In this document: in pieces, positions 43,818-52,686 of the stretch
Layout of the letters: every line of letters starts with the position of its first letter
How positions within the stretch are numbered: the first letter of the stretch is position 1
Source: Desulfonatronum sp. SC1
Lineage (GTDB): Bacteria; Desulfobacterota; Desulfovibrionia; Desulfovibrionales; Desulfonatronaceae
Assembly (NCBI RefSeq): GCF_003046795.1
Contig: NZ_PZKN01000025.1
Location: 1-64,000 of the forward strand
Length of the DNA stretch: 64,000 bases
Reading direction: 5' to 3'
The notes under the pieces: generated by a model
What the model was told of the DNA's origin: nothing
What the model saw: the letters and a program-made list of their open reading frames with translations, nothing else
Databases searched by the model: none
Position numbers and translations under genes: made by a program

Positions 43818-44872
43818 AAGAATTAGTCCTCAACGATGGCACCATCATCGGTGGAAGCCGCCGCGTTTTTATTATCGCTGAGATCGGCCTGTGTCACGAC
43901 GGAGACCCCGAAGTTGCTCGCACACTCATCGCTCAATGCAAAGAAGCCGGTGCCGATGCGGTAAAATTTCAAAAACGTGACGTAGCCAACCTCGCTATCG
44001 GCGAGGTGCTGGACGCCAATGACGAAAGATTCCCACATTTTGGCTCGACCTATCGGCAGATTCGCGAACATATCGAATTCGATGTTCGCACGTATCAAGA
44101 CCTGAAAAAATATGCCGATGAAATCGGCATTCCCTTTATCGTTTCGGTATTCGACAACTTATCAGTCGACGAAATGCTTCCGCTGAGATGCAGCGCCCTC
44201 AAGCTCGCAAGCCATGTTTTGTCCCGCAAACCACTCATAGAACATATTTGCCAGCTCCCTGAAAAAAATCCAATTTTACTCTCGACCGGCATGGCGCATC
44301 TCGAAGAAATCGACGAGACGGTGGCAATGCTCAAAAAGGCAGATGTTCCCTTCGGAATGTTTCATTGTGTGTCGATTTATCCGCACAGGCTGGATCAAGC
44401 CAATCTCAAAATGATACGTTTTCTTTCTGAACGGTATGATGTTCCGGTCGGCTATTCATGTCATGAAATCGAAAACACCTCCTCGCTCCTCGCAATAGCG
44501 GCTGGCGCGGTCAGCCTGGAACGCCATGTCACTTTGAACCGCGACCGCGAAGGTTTCGACCATAAAATCGCGCTTGACATGGGGGAGCTAGCCCAACTGG
44601 TCATGGAAGTCCGGGGTGTCGAGGCGGCAATGGGAACTACCAAGAAAACTGTCTCGGAAGATGAATGGATCACGCGTCGGAAATATCATTCAAGCGTAGT
44701 TTCAGTCCGTGCCATAAAGGCCGGAGAAATTGTTTACCGCGATATGCTGACGGTGAAAAACCCTGGCACAGGTATACCCGCTCGCGAAATTGACGAAGTC
44801 GTTGGCAGGAAAGCCTTAGTAGATATCGCCCAGGACATTTTAATCCTGCCCGAAATGCTGGCTGAAAACTGA
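43814..44872 (+). CDS. NeuB-type synthase, copy 2 (GYSxHE subfamily, SpsE-like)
   Basis: A 352-residue second PEP-condensing synthase: VFIIAEIGLCHDGDPEVA, ADAVKFQKRDV, VSVFDNLSVDEM, LLSTGMAHLEE, FHCVSIYPH, GYSCHEIEN and ERHVTLNRDREGFDHKIALD, plus a C-terminal SAF domain (SVVSVRAIKAGEIVYRDM). It differs clearly from copy 1 (GYSCHE instead of LSDHT, SVFD instead of TPFD), so the two probably use different sugars. ATGA overlap with the cytidylyltransferase. Confidence 0.88.
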   Translation: MKELVLNDGTIIGGSRRVFIIAEIGLCHDGDPEVARTLIAQCKEAGADAVKFQKRDVANLAIGEVLDANDERFPHFGSTYRQIREHIEFDVRTYQDLKKYADEIGIPFIVSVFDNLSVDEMLPLRCSALKLASHVLSRKPLIEHICQLPEKNPILLSTGMAHLEEIDETVAMLKKADVPFGMFHCVSIYPHRLDQANLKMIRFLSERYDVPVGYSCHEIENTSSLLAIAAGAVSLERHVTLNRDREGFDHKIALDMGELAQLVMEVRGVEAAMGTTKKTVSEDEWITRRKYHSSVVSVRAIKAGEIVYRDMLTVKNPGTGIPAREIDEVVGRKALVDIAQDILILPEMLAEN

Positions 44873-46791
44873 TGTCGCACAATACCATACCATATGCATC
44901 ACCCCGCGTCGGGCTTCGTGCTGACGGATCGCTCAGCGAAGGTATGGGACATTTGCATCGCGAATTGAACCTAGCCCGCACCCTGCGCGATCGCTTTGCT
45001 TGGGCGCCAATCTTCCTGACCCGGACTCCCGATGTGCTTCGGTCGCTGTTCACTGAACCCGGGGAATTTGCAGTTGTCTCCCTCACTTCAGGCCAAGAAA
45101 TCGAAGCTGTCAAAGAAAACGATATTGCGCTGCTGCTATGGGACACACAACGCGAAATCAGCCAGGAAGAAGTGGCAGCCTTAAAACAGGCCGGTACCAA
45201 AGTGTGGCTTTACGGCAATCAGGGAAATGGCAGGTTAGAAGTCGATTGCAATGTTTTCGCCTACCCCGGCGTCGCAGCTCAGGTAATCGAAGGATACGAC
45301 CTCCTGTCCAGACTCCCTGGCTCAGACAACACCATGATCGCCGAGCGCTTCCGAGACTTGCGAAGCAACCGGAGTGCTCGCAAGCATCCGGCAACAGCCC
45401 GGCGCATCTTTGTTGCGATGGGCGGAGCCGATGAAAACTTCATGACCGGTCTGGCCCTTGCGTCGTTAAAACTCCTGACGCATCCCTTACATGTGGACTG
45501 TTTCTTGGGGCAACTGTTTCCTCATGAAGAACAGCTTGAAAAACTTCTAAGGGACGTCCCTTTTTCTTACAGAATTCATCGCGCATCCCGGTTTTTTTCG
45601 GAAATAGCCGCGATGGCCGATTTGGCGATCATTCAATTCGGCAATACGGTCGCCGAGCTCAACTGTCTCGGCATTCCGGTCGTGACACTCAATCCAGCGC
45701 CATTTCACGACCGGGTAGCGCGCATCTATGCCCAGGATGGATCGACTTGTAACCTCGGCCTGGCCGAAGATTTCGATTCCAAGACACTTTCTGTCGCTTT
45801 GGACCATCTCATCAGCAACCAAACTACGCGGGAACATCTGGCGCAAACCGGAGCGAATAAAATTGACGGACGAGGGGTTTTCCGCGTGGCTGATGCGTTG
45901 TTTGCAACATTGCAAAAAGACTTTAATTTGTATTGTTGCGACGTTTGCGATGGTGACGATTTCATCCCGATTGCCAAACGCAACGGCCGTAATATTGTGA
46001 AATGTAAAATCTGCGGTCTCGACTACATGAACGTTCGTCCAAATCGAAATATTCTGAAAAATGTATATGCGACAGAATATTTCACGGCAGAACGCATACA
46101 GGATAACGCCGAAAGCTATGAGGCAGATAAAGAAAATATTCTCCGCTTTGCATGCGCACGCCTAGACGTACTGGAAGAAATTCAGCCTGCTAAAGGCAAA
46201 CTCCTCGATATTGGCTGTGCACTGGGTTTCTACCTCGAACTGGCAAGAGACAGGGGATGGAAAGTGGCTGGCTTCGATATCTCCAATTATGCCGTTCGCT
46301 ATGCCCATGACAAACTTAATCTCAAAGAAGTACAGCAGGGTACGGTAGAGACTGTCGAGTATGAAAAAGATTCTTTCGATGCGATTATTTGCAGCCTTGT
46401 GCTGGAACATTTTGTAGACCCACGTGGCAGCCTGGCCAAAATCCTCTCATGGCTCAGGCCAGGAGGACACATAGCCATAAAAGTACCCCATGCGGGTGGA
46501 ATAATGTACCGGTTCACACCTAAAAAATGGTTTTCCACACATCCGGATAACCATTTTTGCGACTTTACTCCGCAAACATTAGGTCGCCTGCTTTATGATA
46601 CCGGCGCGGAACCCGTATCGTGGCACACAGAAGGCATCTATCTTGAACGGTTCGCCGAAGCGCTGGAGCTTTCGGCAAAACAGCGCCTCGAACTGCTGGC
46701 ACTAGACGGCATACAAGAGCGGTACCATAGCTTTGCCAGCCAGAATCTACTAGGTGATTCCTTGGTCGTCTACGGCAGGAAATTCTTATGA
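44872..46791 (+). CDS. SpsG/PseG-like nucleotide-sugar hydrolase fused to a zinc-ribbon methyltransferase
   Basis: A 639-residue fusion. Residues 1-350 are GT-B-like as in PseG/SpsG: the GMGHLHRELNLA motif (24-35) with the catalytic His, FVAMGGADEN near 177 and MADLAIIQFGNTVAELNCLGIPVVTLN near 247. PseG removes UDP so that the free sugar can enter the NeuB reaction. Residues 355-639 hold a zinc ribbon (CCDVCDG...CKICG) and a SAM methyltransferase (LLDIGCALGFYLELARDRGWKVAGFDIS near 443; CSLVLEHFVDP). Start and the previous stop share bases (TGATG). Confidence 0.87.
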   Translation: MSHNTIPYASPRVGLRADGSLSEGMGHLHRELNLARTLRDRFAWAPIFLTRTPDVLRSLFTEPGEFAVVSLTSGQEIEAVKENDIALLLWDTQREISQEEVAALKQAGTKVWLYGNQGNGRLEVDCNVFAYPGVAAQVIEGYDLLSRLPGSDNTMIAERFRDLRSNRSARKHPATARRIFVAMGGADENFMTGLALASLKLLTHPLHVDCFLGQLFPHEEQLEKLLRDVPFSYRIHRASRFFSEIAAMADLAIIQFGNTVAELNCLGIPVVTLNPAPFHDRVARIYAQDGSTCNLGLAEDFDSKTLSVALDHLISNQTTREHLAQTGANKIDGRGVFRVADALFATLQKDFNLYCCDVCDGDDFIPIAKRNGRNIVKCKICGLDYMNVRPNRNILKNVYATEYFTAERIQDNAESYEADKENILRFACARLDVLEEIQPAKGKLLDIGCALGFYLELARDRGWKVAGFDISNYAVRYAHDKLNLKEVQQGTVETVEYEKDSFDAIICSLVLEHFVDPRGSLAKILSWLRPGGHIAIKVPHAGGIMYRFTPKKWFSTHPDNHFCDFTPQTLGRLLYDTGAEPVSWHTEGIYLERFAEALELSAKQRLELLALDGIQERYHSFASQNLLGDSLVVYGRKFL

Positions 46792-47912
46792 ACCGACCCA
46801 CGTGCAACCTTTGCCGATCCCACGCCGCAGCTCCGCTTGATATCGGCGAACCGGCTGCGAAAGTCGGCTACAACGTAATTTGCGAAATCTGCGGGCTGAT
46901 TTTCCATTATCCCGCCATGTCCGCAGAGGAAATGAAAAAGTTTTATGTTGACGACTACAGCGGCAATTATTCCGCCAGCGAAACCATTGGACGCGACATG
47001 GCGCGGGGCCGCATCGCTTTTCTGCAACAACAGATCGACATCTCCAAAGTGGAGACCGCGCTCGAGATAGGATGCGCGAAAGGAGAATTTCTTTCTGAAC
47101 TCAACATCGCAGGTGTCCCAGCCGAGGGAGTGGAGCCTTCACAGGCCATGGCTGGGTTGGGAAGCAATACATACGGAGTGAAAATAACCGGCAGCGTATA
47201 TGACGATTTTCCCTTGCGCCCCGGGTACTATGATCTCATGTCCATGTTTCATGTTCTGGAGCATGTCTCGGACCCTCTTTCCATGTTGCAACGTATCAAA
47301 AAAGAACTGAAACCTGATGGGTACCTGTTTCTTGAAGTGCCGACTATTGCAGAATGCCAACTCGCCATCGTGTTCAAGGCGATCCATCCGACGACTTTTG
47401 TCGCGGAAACGCTCACCGCCATGCTTGTCGAAGCAGAATTCGAGGTCCTCCATTCTGCCGAAAATGGCTATCATCTGCGAGTATTAGCAAAGCCGGCATC
47501 GCTTCCAGCCACGCCAATTTACCCAGCAGCCGACGTTGTTAAGACACGGGTTTATACGTATCTCGCCGAACGCCGTAGGGTAGTCGAGGGCATACTCGGC
47601 AAAATGCAGTGTCTCATCCACAAGGGTACGGGTGCAATATACGGAGCAGGACTGAACACCCTCGACCTCGATCTGGTTTTTCCACTTAAGCAACTCAAGC
47701 TAGACGCCGTATTTGACAGTGACACCAGGAAACACGGGAACACCATTTTGGGCCTGCCGATACAAGATCCGGCTGCATTACAGGATTGGAACGGAGAGTA
47801 CGTAATAATTTCCAGCTATGCATTTCAGGCGGAAATAGTGCGTCAACTTGAATATCTGAAAGCGCGAGGCGTCGAACTGATAACCCTTTACGAGTGGAAC
47901 GGCCATGAGTGA
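46788..47912 (+). CDS. Zinc-ribbon SAM C-methyltransferase with Rossmann C-terminal domain
   Basis: A 374-residue protein. Zinc ribbon CNLC...CEICG at residues 6-34, SAM fold ALEIGCAKGEFLSEL near 90-104 with MFHVLEHVSDPL near 146, and a C-terminal nucleotide-binding domain (GTGAIYGAGLNTLDLDLVF near 280, then EYVIISSYAFQAEIVRQL) as in the C-methyltransferase C-terminal family. Such enzymes methylate a sugar ring carbon or are tied to ketone chemistry. Overlaps the previous gene by 4 bases. Confidence 0.83.
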   Translation: MNRPTCNLCRSHAAAPLDIGEPAAKVGYNVICEICGLIFHYPAMSAEEMKKFYVDDYSGNYSASETIGRDMARGRIAFLQQQIDISKVETALEIGCAKGEFLSELNIAGVPAEGVEPSQAMAGLGSNTYGVKITGSVYDDFPLRPGYYDLMSMFHVLEHVSDPLSMLQRIKKELKPDGYLFLEVPTIAECQLAIVFKAIHPTTFVAETLTAMLVEAEFEVLHSAENGYHLRVLAKPASLPATPIYPAADVVKTRVYTYLAERRRVVEGILGKMQCLIHKGTGAIYGAGLNTLDLDLVFPLKQLKLDAVFDSDTRKHGNTILGLPIQDPAALQDWNGEYVIISSYAFQAEIVRQLEYLKARGVELITLYEWNGHE

Positions 47913-49131
47913 CAAAAAACGAATCCTGCTTTTTCCTGCGGGACCCGCGCAAAAAGAAGCATTTCTGGCGGCGAAAGAATTAGACATGCATATTGTTGCG
48001 GTCGATCGCAACCCCGATTCCGCTTGCCGCCCGCTTGCCGATGAATTTTTTGAGCTGGATCCTGGAGAGGCAGAAACTCTGACGGAATTTGCGTTGCACT
48101 ATCACTCGAGGCACAATCTTTCCGGTGTTCTGCTGGTCGGTTGCGATATCCCCGTATCCTGCGCCATGGCGGCAAAAGCCATTGGCAGTCCCGGTATTTC
48201 TGTTGAATCCGCCGCGCTCACCGTCGATAAATTCCGCATGAAGCAGACCTTACGTGAAAAAGGGGTGGCGGTTCCCGATTTTTTTGCGGTTGAAAATGCC
48301 GAGGCAGTCAAAGCCATCATACGCCGTAATCCACGCCGCATGATTATCAAACCCAACGACAATTCAGGCGCGAGAGGAATTTTGCAAGTCACCCCGGATA
48401 GCGATATCGACGAGGCGTTTGCATATGCGGCCAGAAACGTCAAAAAGCGGGGCGTGACTCTGGAAAGTTATGAGGATGGACCGCAAATAAGCACAGAAGC
48501 GCTGGTGATCGATGGCAAAATTGTCATCACCGGCTTTGCAGACCGCAACTACGAATACCTTTCGCGCTATTTTCCCAATGTGCTGGAGAACGGAGCGACC
48601 TTGCCTTCAGCATTGTCCGCAAATGAGCAAAAGGCTGTCAATGACATGTTCATATCCGGAATTCGCGCCCTTGGCATCGACAATGGCGTAGCCAAAGGCG
48701 ACATGATTTTCACCAAGGATGGCGCGAAGGTCATCGAGATCGCAGGCCGGATCGGTGGAGGCAAGTTCGCATCGATGATTGTCCCGGAATCAAACGGCGT
48801 CAGATTGCTCCATGCAGCATTGCAGGCCGCGACCGGGCAAATTCCCGACTTAAAATACCTCACCCCCACCCATCATCGTGGCGTGGCGGTACGTTATATG
48901 TTTCCGCCTCCGGGCAAAGTGGTCCGGATCGACGGTGAAGAAACTGCCCGCCAAACCGATGGACTGCTCGAACTTATCATTACGGGCACAGTTGGGAGTG
49001 TTATCAATCGGATGGCCTCACACGCCGACCGCGCAGGCTGGGTGGTTTGCGTCGCACCGGACCGTGAAACCGCCATAAAACGAGCCGAAGCCGCCATCAA
49101 TCATATTAATTTCGTTACCGAACCTGTATAA
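47905..49131 (+). CDS. ATP-grasp ligase
   Basis: A 408-residue ATP-grasp enzyme of the carbamoyl-phosphate synthase/PurD-like type. The preATP-grasp domain (residues 1-115) ends with SVESAALTVDKFRMKQTLREKGV, the ATP site has RRMIIKPNDNSGARGILQV near 147, and Mg ligands lie in KVIEIAGRIGGGKFA near 284. It joins an acid to an amine or thiol through an acyl phosphate. In this operon it could attach an amino acid or acyl group to an amino sugar (inference). Overlaps its neighbour by 8 bases. Confidence 0.87.
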   Translation: MSDKKRILLFPAGPAQKEAFLAAKELDMHIVAVDRNPDSACRPLADEFFELDPGEAETLTEFALHYHSRHNLSGVLLVGCDIPVSCAMAAKAIGSPGISVESAALTVDKFRMKQTLREKGVAVPDFFAVENAEAVKAIIRRNPRRMIIKPNDNSGARGILQVTPDSDIDEAFAYAARNVKKRGVTLESYEDGPQISTEALVIDGKIVITGFADRNYEYLSRYFPNVLENGATLPSALSANEQKAVNDMFISGIRALGIDNGVAKGDMIFTKDGAKVIEIAGRIGGGKFASMIVPESNGVRLLHAALQAATGQIPDLKYLTPTHHRGVAVRYMFPPPGKVVRIDGEETARQTDGLLELIITGTVGSVINRMASHADRAGWVVCVAPDRETAIKRAEAAINHINFVTEPV

Positions 49132-49149
49132 AACAGGAGGCGACAGCTC

Positions 49150-50499
49150 ATGCGCATTTCTCTCATTCATCCGCGATTGACGTATCTGCCGTCACAACAA
49201 CCGTTAGGTATCGGCTATATTGCGGCGTGCTTGAAAAAATCCGGCCATGACGTTCAGTTCATTGAAGCAGCGTTTTATCCCACTGATGAGGACGTCGTTA
49301 AAGCAGTTACTGATTTCGGATCACAGGTCGTGGGGATTTCTGTAATGATAAGTTACTATGGAAAAGCACTCAGTCTTGCCAAACTTCTGAAGCAGGACAA
49401 CCATGACCGAATTACCGTTATGGGTGGACCGCATCCTTCAACAGTTCCTGAAAGCTTCACCATGGTTGACGAGATAGACTATGTCATTGTTGGTGAAGGG
49501 GAAGAATCATTTATAGCTCTCGTCAATGAACTCAGCAAGAAAGAATTCGATCGCAACAAAGTTCCTGGCCTACATTGGAAAGGAGGAAATGCGGAACAAG
49601 CCAGGTCCCAACGGATCATCGATTTGAATGCACTTCCATGGCCTGCACGTCAATTGATGCCCATGAAGGATTACCAACATCGTGATTACAACGTCTCATT
49701 TGGAATGCACGGAGGAAATTTTAATGTCATGACGGCCAGAGGATGTCCCAACGTTTGCAATTTCTGTGACCACACCGTTTTCGGCTACCGGACCATCTTT
49801 CGTAGCATTAAAGATGTGGTTGACGAAGTGGAAGACACCTCCAAACGCTACAACGTCCGCAATTTCGACGTGATGGATGATACATTCACCATCAGCGATA
49901 ACCGAGTGATGAGTTTTTGCGAAGAACTCATGGTACGCAAACTTGACCTCTTCTGGTGTTGTCGCCTTCGCGTCACTGGAGTTAGCCGGAAAATGCTCGA
50001 AACCATGGCCAAAGCCGGGTGCGTCCGGTTCTCTGTCGGTATTGAAAGCGTGGACGAACGCGTCTTAAGGGCCACCAATAAAAAAATCTCAGTCCCTGAA
50101 GTGGTACAAACCCTTAAATGGGCCAAAGAATTCGGGATACTCACCATCGGCAATTTCATGATCGGCAATTTGGGTGACGACCGCGAATCGTTTGAAAGGA
50201 CGTTAAAATTTGCGGTCGAAACAGATGAAATTGACCTACCGAGCTATGTCATCCTTGTTCCCTTGCCAGGCACACCTGTTTTTGAAATTGGGAAACAAAA
50301 TGGATGGATAAGGAGTTTTAACTGGGATGATTATCGTATGAACAATAAAGACTTGCCCCTCATGCGTAACGAAAGTCTGTCACATACCGAATTGAAAGAG
50401 TTGTATTCAGTTGCCGCAAACGCAGTACGTCCCAAGATACAAAAAGCTTTAAAAACCATCCACATGCCACGCAAAAAGCTTTATCATGAGCTTTGTTGA
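49150..50499 (+). CDS. B12-binding-domain radical SAM protein
   Basis: A 449-residue radical SAM enzyme. The N-terminal 140 residues have the cobalamin-binding-type fold (LGIGYIAACLKKSGHDV, VVGISVMISYY, VMGGPHPSTVPE, VIVGEGEESF); C-PNV-C-NF-C near residue 201 binds the radical cluster; VRFSVGIESVDERVLRATNKKI near 296 is typical of the class. The Dx-H motif of true cobalamin binding is not seen. Members methylate or rearrange unactivated carbons, or couple sugars. Last gene of the operon, 18 bases after the ATP-grasp gene; AGGAGG upstream. Confidence 0.88.
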   Translation: MRISLIHPRLTYLPSQQPLGIGYIAACLKKSGHDVQFIEAAFYPTDEDVVKAVTDFGSQVVGISVMISYYGKALSLAKLLKQDNHDRITVMGGPHPSTVPESFTMVDEIDYVIVGEGEESFIALVNELSKKEFDRNKVPGLHWKGGNAEQARSQRIIDLNALPWPARQLMPMKDYQHRDYNVSFGMHGGNFNVMTARGCPNVCNFCDHTVFGYRTIFRSIKDVVDEVEDTSKRYNVRNFDVMDDTFTISDNRVMSFCEELMVRKLDLFWCCRLRVTGVSRKMLETMAKAGCVRFSVGIESVDERVLRATNKKISVPEVVQTLKWAKEFGILTIGNFMIGNLGDDRESFERTLKFAVETDEIDLPSYVILVPLPGTPVFEIGKQNGWIRSFNWDDYRMNNKDLPLMRNESLSHTELKELYSVAANAVRPKIQKALKTIHMPRKKLYHELC

Positions 50500-50516
50500 T
50501 AAACAAATAATATGCC

Positions 50517-52619
50517 ATGCATCTTTACTCCTTCTTCCACCTCAACATCACTTATTCCTCCATTGAGGAACAAAAGCGGTTGAATGTCATCCAGCGCTGT
50601 TACCGGCCTCTTCTGCAGTTGGCGGATAAACTCAGGATACCCATCGGCATAGAAGCACCGGGCTATACCCTGGAAGTGATCAACAGCCTTGACCCGCAGT
50701 GGATTGCTGAATTGCGTCGGCTCTGCGGGCAGGGTCTGGTGGAATTCATTGGCAGCGGATACACCCAAGTTATCGGGCCTCTGGTGCCAGCGGAAGTAAA
50801 TGCCGCTAATTTGAGGGTCGGCAACAGGGTGTATGAAAAACTGCTTGGACTAAAGCCCAGGATTGCCTTGGTCAATGAGCAGGCCTATTCAGCGGGCCTA
50901 TTGCGCCATTACCTTGATGTTGGTTATAAGGCCATCATCATGGAATGGAACAACCCTGCCCGGTTTCATCCCCAATGGGACCCGGAATGGCGCTATCTTC
51001 CGCAAAGGGCGGTAGGGCAGTATGGCGAGGAACTTGCATTAATCTGGAACAAGTCGATATCTTTCCAGAAGTTTCAGCGCTATGCCCATGGGGAGATGGA
51101 TCTGGGCGAATACATGCAGTACTTAGAGAGCCATCTTTCCGATTCCGAGCGGTCTTTCTGCCTCTATGGCAATGATGCGGAAATGTTTGATTTCCGACCC
51201 GGGCGCTTTCATACCGAAGCCGCACTGCAAACTGATGGGGAGTGGAGAAGAATTGAGAAGCTTTTCTGGCATCTTATCGAGAATGAGCGTTTTCAATTCA
51301 CACGCCCGTCCTCAGTTCTGGAGCTTATGGAAAATTCCCATGCCGGGAACCGGTTGCGGCTCGAGACCGCTGAGCAGCCTGTACCGGTCAAGAAGCAGGA
51401 AAAGTACAACCTGACCCGCTGGGCTGTGACTGGAGCGCATGATCTGAGGATCAATACGGATTGTTGGAGGATATTTGAGGCGTTAAATAAGAAAGAAGAG
51501 TTTAGCCCACGGAATCCACGGAAAGACACGGAAAAGAGAGAAGAAAGAGAGCAGGACTGGAAGGAACTTTGCTATCTGTGGAGCAGTGATTTCAGGACGC
51601 ATATTACAGAGAAAAGGTTGAAAAACTATTTGTTGCGGTTGGAAGATTTCAAAGAAAAGGTTTTAAAGACAGACGATTTTTCGCCCACGGAACACTCAGG
51701 AAAACACGGAAATGAAAGTGGATCAAGAATGTTGCCCGCTTCCGGACCACCGACCCCGGTTTCCGGACGTCAGGCATCAGGCTTTGGACATCAACACTCT
51801 GCTTCCATGCCCTTCCGTGTATTCCGTGGGCCAAATCTTTTAGAAATTGAATCCCATCACAGTAAGCTGCAACTCAACTGCCGCAAAGGACTGGCCATTC
51901 ATAACCTCTGGTTTAAGGAACTGTCATCCCTCCCACTGGTCGGCACACTGCCCCATGGATATTTTGACGACATCAGCATGGGTGCGGACTTTTTCAGTGG
52001 GCACCTGGTACTTGAAATGCCCGGCAAGCCAAAAGTCACGGATTTGACAGTGGTTGAGCCTGTGGTCGATGAATCTGTTCCAGGCCGCGTCAGTGTTCAC
52101 GGAACAATCAACACTCCGCTGGGTACCATTAACAAGGTCATAGTCGTGGGGACCAGCGAACAAGGTGGACCAATCATAAGAATCTCCTATGCCCTTAGCT
52201 GGCAAAAAATGCCCATCGGCTCCCTGCGTCTGGGCGCTGTAACCCTGAACCCGGAAGCTTTTGACCCCGAAACTCTTTTTTATGCAACACATAACGGCGG
52301 TCATGATCTGGAAAAGTTTTCACTGCATGGATGCGAAGTAAACCACGGCGCTCCAGCGTCATTTCTGGTATCCGCTTCCCACGGCCTTGGTGTGACTAAA
52401 GGTCAGGTTTTTCTGGGAGACAAGGACAAACAAATACGCATCCATATTGACAACGCACAATGCGCAGCCATTGGCTTGCTCACACATCGGAAGGTCAAGC
52501 CAGACTTTTTTTGCAGGCACGCATTTTCTGTGATGGAGATGGATGAGACCAGCGATAAATGGAGGAATGAAGCTCATAGCTCATTAGGGATAAGTAATTT
52601 TTGCTTTATAATAACCTGA
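50517..52619 (+). CDS. Glycoside hydrolase 57-like protein with repeat-derived insertions
   Basis: A 700-residue protein. The N-terminal barrel matches the GH57/alpha-mannosidase-like fold (HLYSFFHLNITYSSIE, EFIGSGYTQVIGPLVP, ALVNEQAYS with a candidate nucleophile Glu, LYGNDAEMFDFRPGR with an acidic pair near 215). Residues about 460-700 form a beta-rich domain. Between them two stretches (330-346 and 390-438) are translations of the dispersed ACGGAA repeat and its companion and are not part of the family. The frame is preserved. Probable role: trimming or editing a surface glycan, or a non-catalytic relative. Confidence 0.8.
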   Translation: MHLYSFFHLNITYSSIEEQKRLNVIQRCYRPLLQLADKLRIPIGIEAPGYTLEVINSLDPQWIAELRRLCGQGLVEFIGSGYTQVIGPLVPAEVNAANLRVGNRVYEKLLGLKPRIALVNEQAYSAGLLRHYLDVGYKAIIMEWNNPARFHPQWDPEWRYLPQRAVGQYGEELALIWNKSISFQKFQRYAHGEMDLGEYMQYLESHLSDSERSFCLYGNDAEMFDFRPGRFHTEAALQTDGEWRRIEKLFWHLIENERFQFTRPSSVLELMENSHAGNRLRLETAEQPVPVKKQEKYNLTRWAVTGAHDLRINTDCWRIFEALNKKEEFSPRNPRKDTEKREEREQDWKELCYLWSSDFRTHITEKRLKNYLLRLEDFKEKVLKTDDFSPTEHSGKHGNESGSRMLPASGPPTPVSGRQASGFGHQHSASMPFRVFRGPNLLEIESHHSKLQLNCRKGLAIHNLWFKELSSLPLVGTLPHGYFDDISMGADFFSGHLVLEMPGKPKVTDLTVVEPVVDESVPGRVSVHGTINTPLGTINKVIVVGTSEQGGPIIRISYALSWQKMPIGSLRLGAVTLNPEAFDPETLFYATHNGGHDLEKFSLHGCEVNHGAPASFLVSASHGLGVTKGQVFLGDKDKQIRIHIDNAQCAAIGLLTHRKVKPDFFCRHAFSVMEMDETSDKWRNEAHSSLGISNFCFIIT
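51506..51530 (+). repeat. ACGGAA-type repeat inside the GH57 gene, copy A
   Basis: CCCACGGAATCCACGGAAAG then ACACGG; translates as PRNPRKDTE near residue 331. Confidence 0.75.
51684..51709 (+). repeat. ACGGAA-type repeat inside the GH57 gene, copy B
   Basis: CCCACGGAACACTCAGGAAA then ACACGG; translates as PTEHSGKHG near residue 390. Confidence 0.7.
51811..51830 (-). repeat. ACGGAA-type repeat inside the GH57 gene, inverted copy C
   Basis: The reverse complement is CCCACGGAATACACGGAAGG; on the coding strand it translates as FRVFRG near residue 434. Together with copies A and B it bounds the inserted linker. Confidence 0.75.
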
Positions 52620-52686
52620 TTTACTTCTTGATATAATAATATTTTACTTATGTAAATTGAATTTGTACATATCTTGGATTGTGATT

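Noticed and set aside
43814-44872. GYSCHE in the second NeuB as a loss of the SDH motif
   Set aside because: GYSxHE is the normal form of another NeuB subfamily, so it is not a defect.
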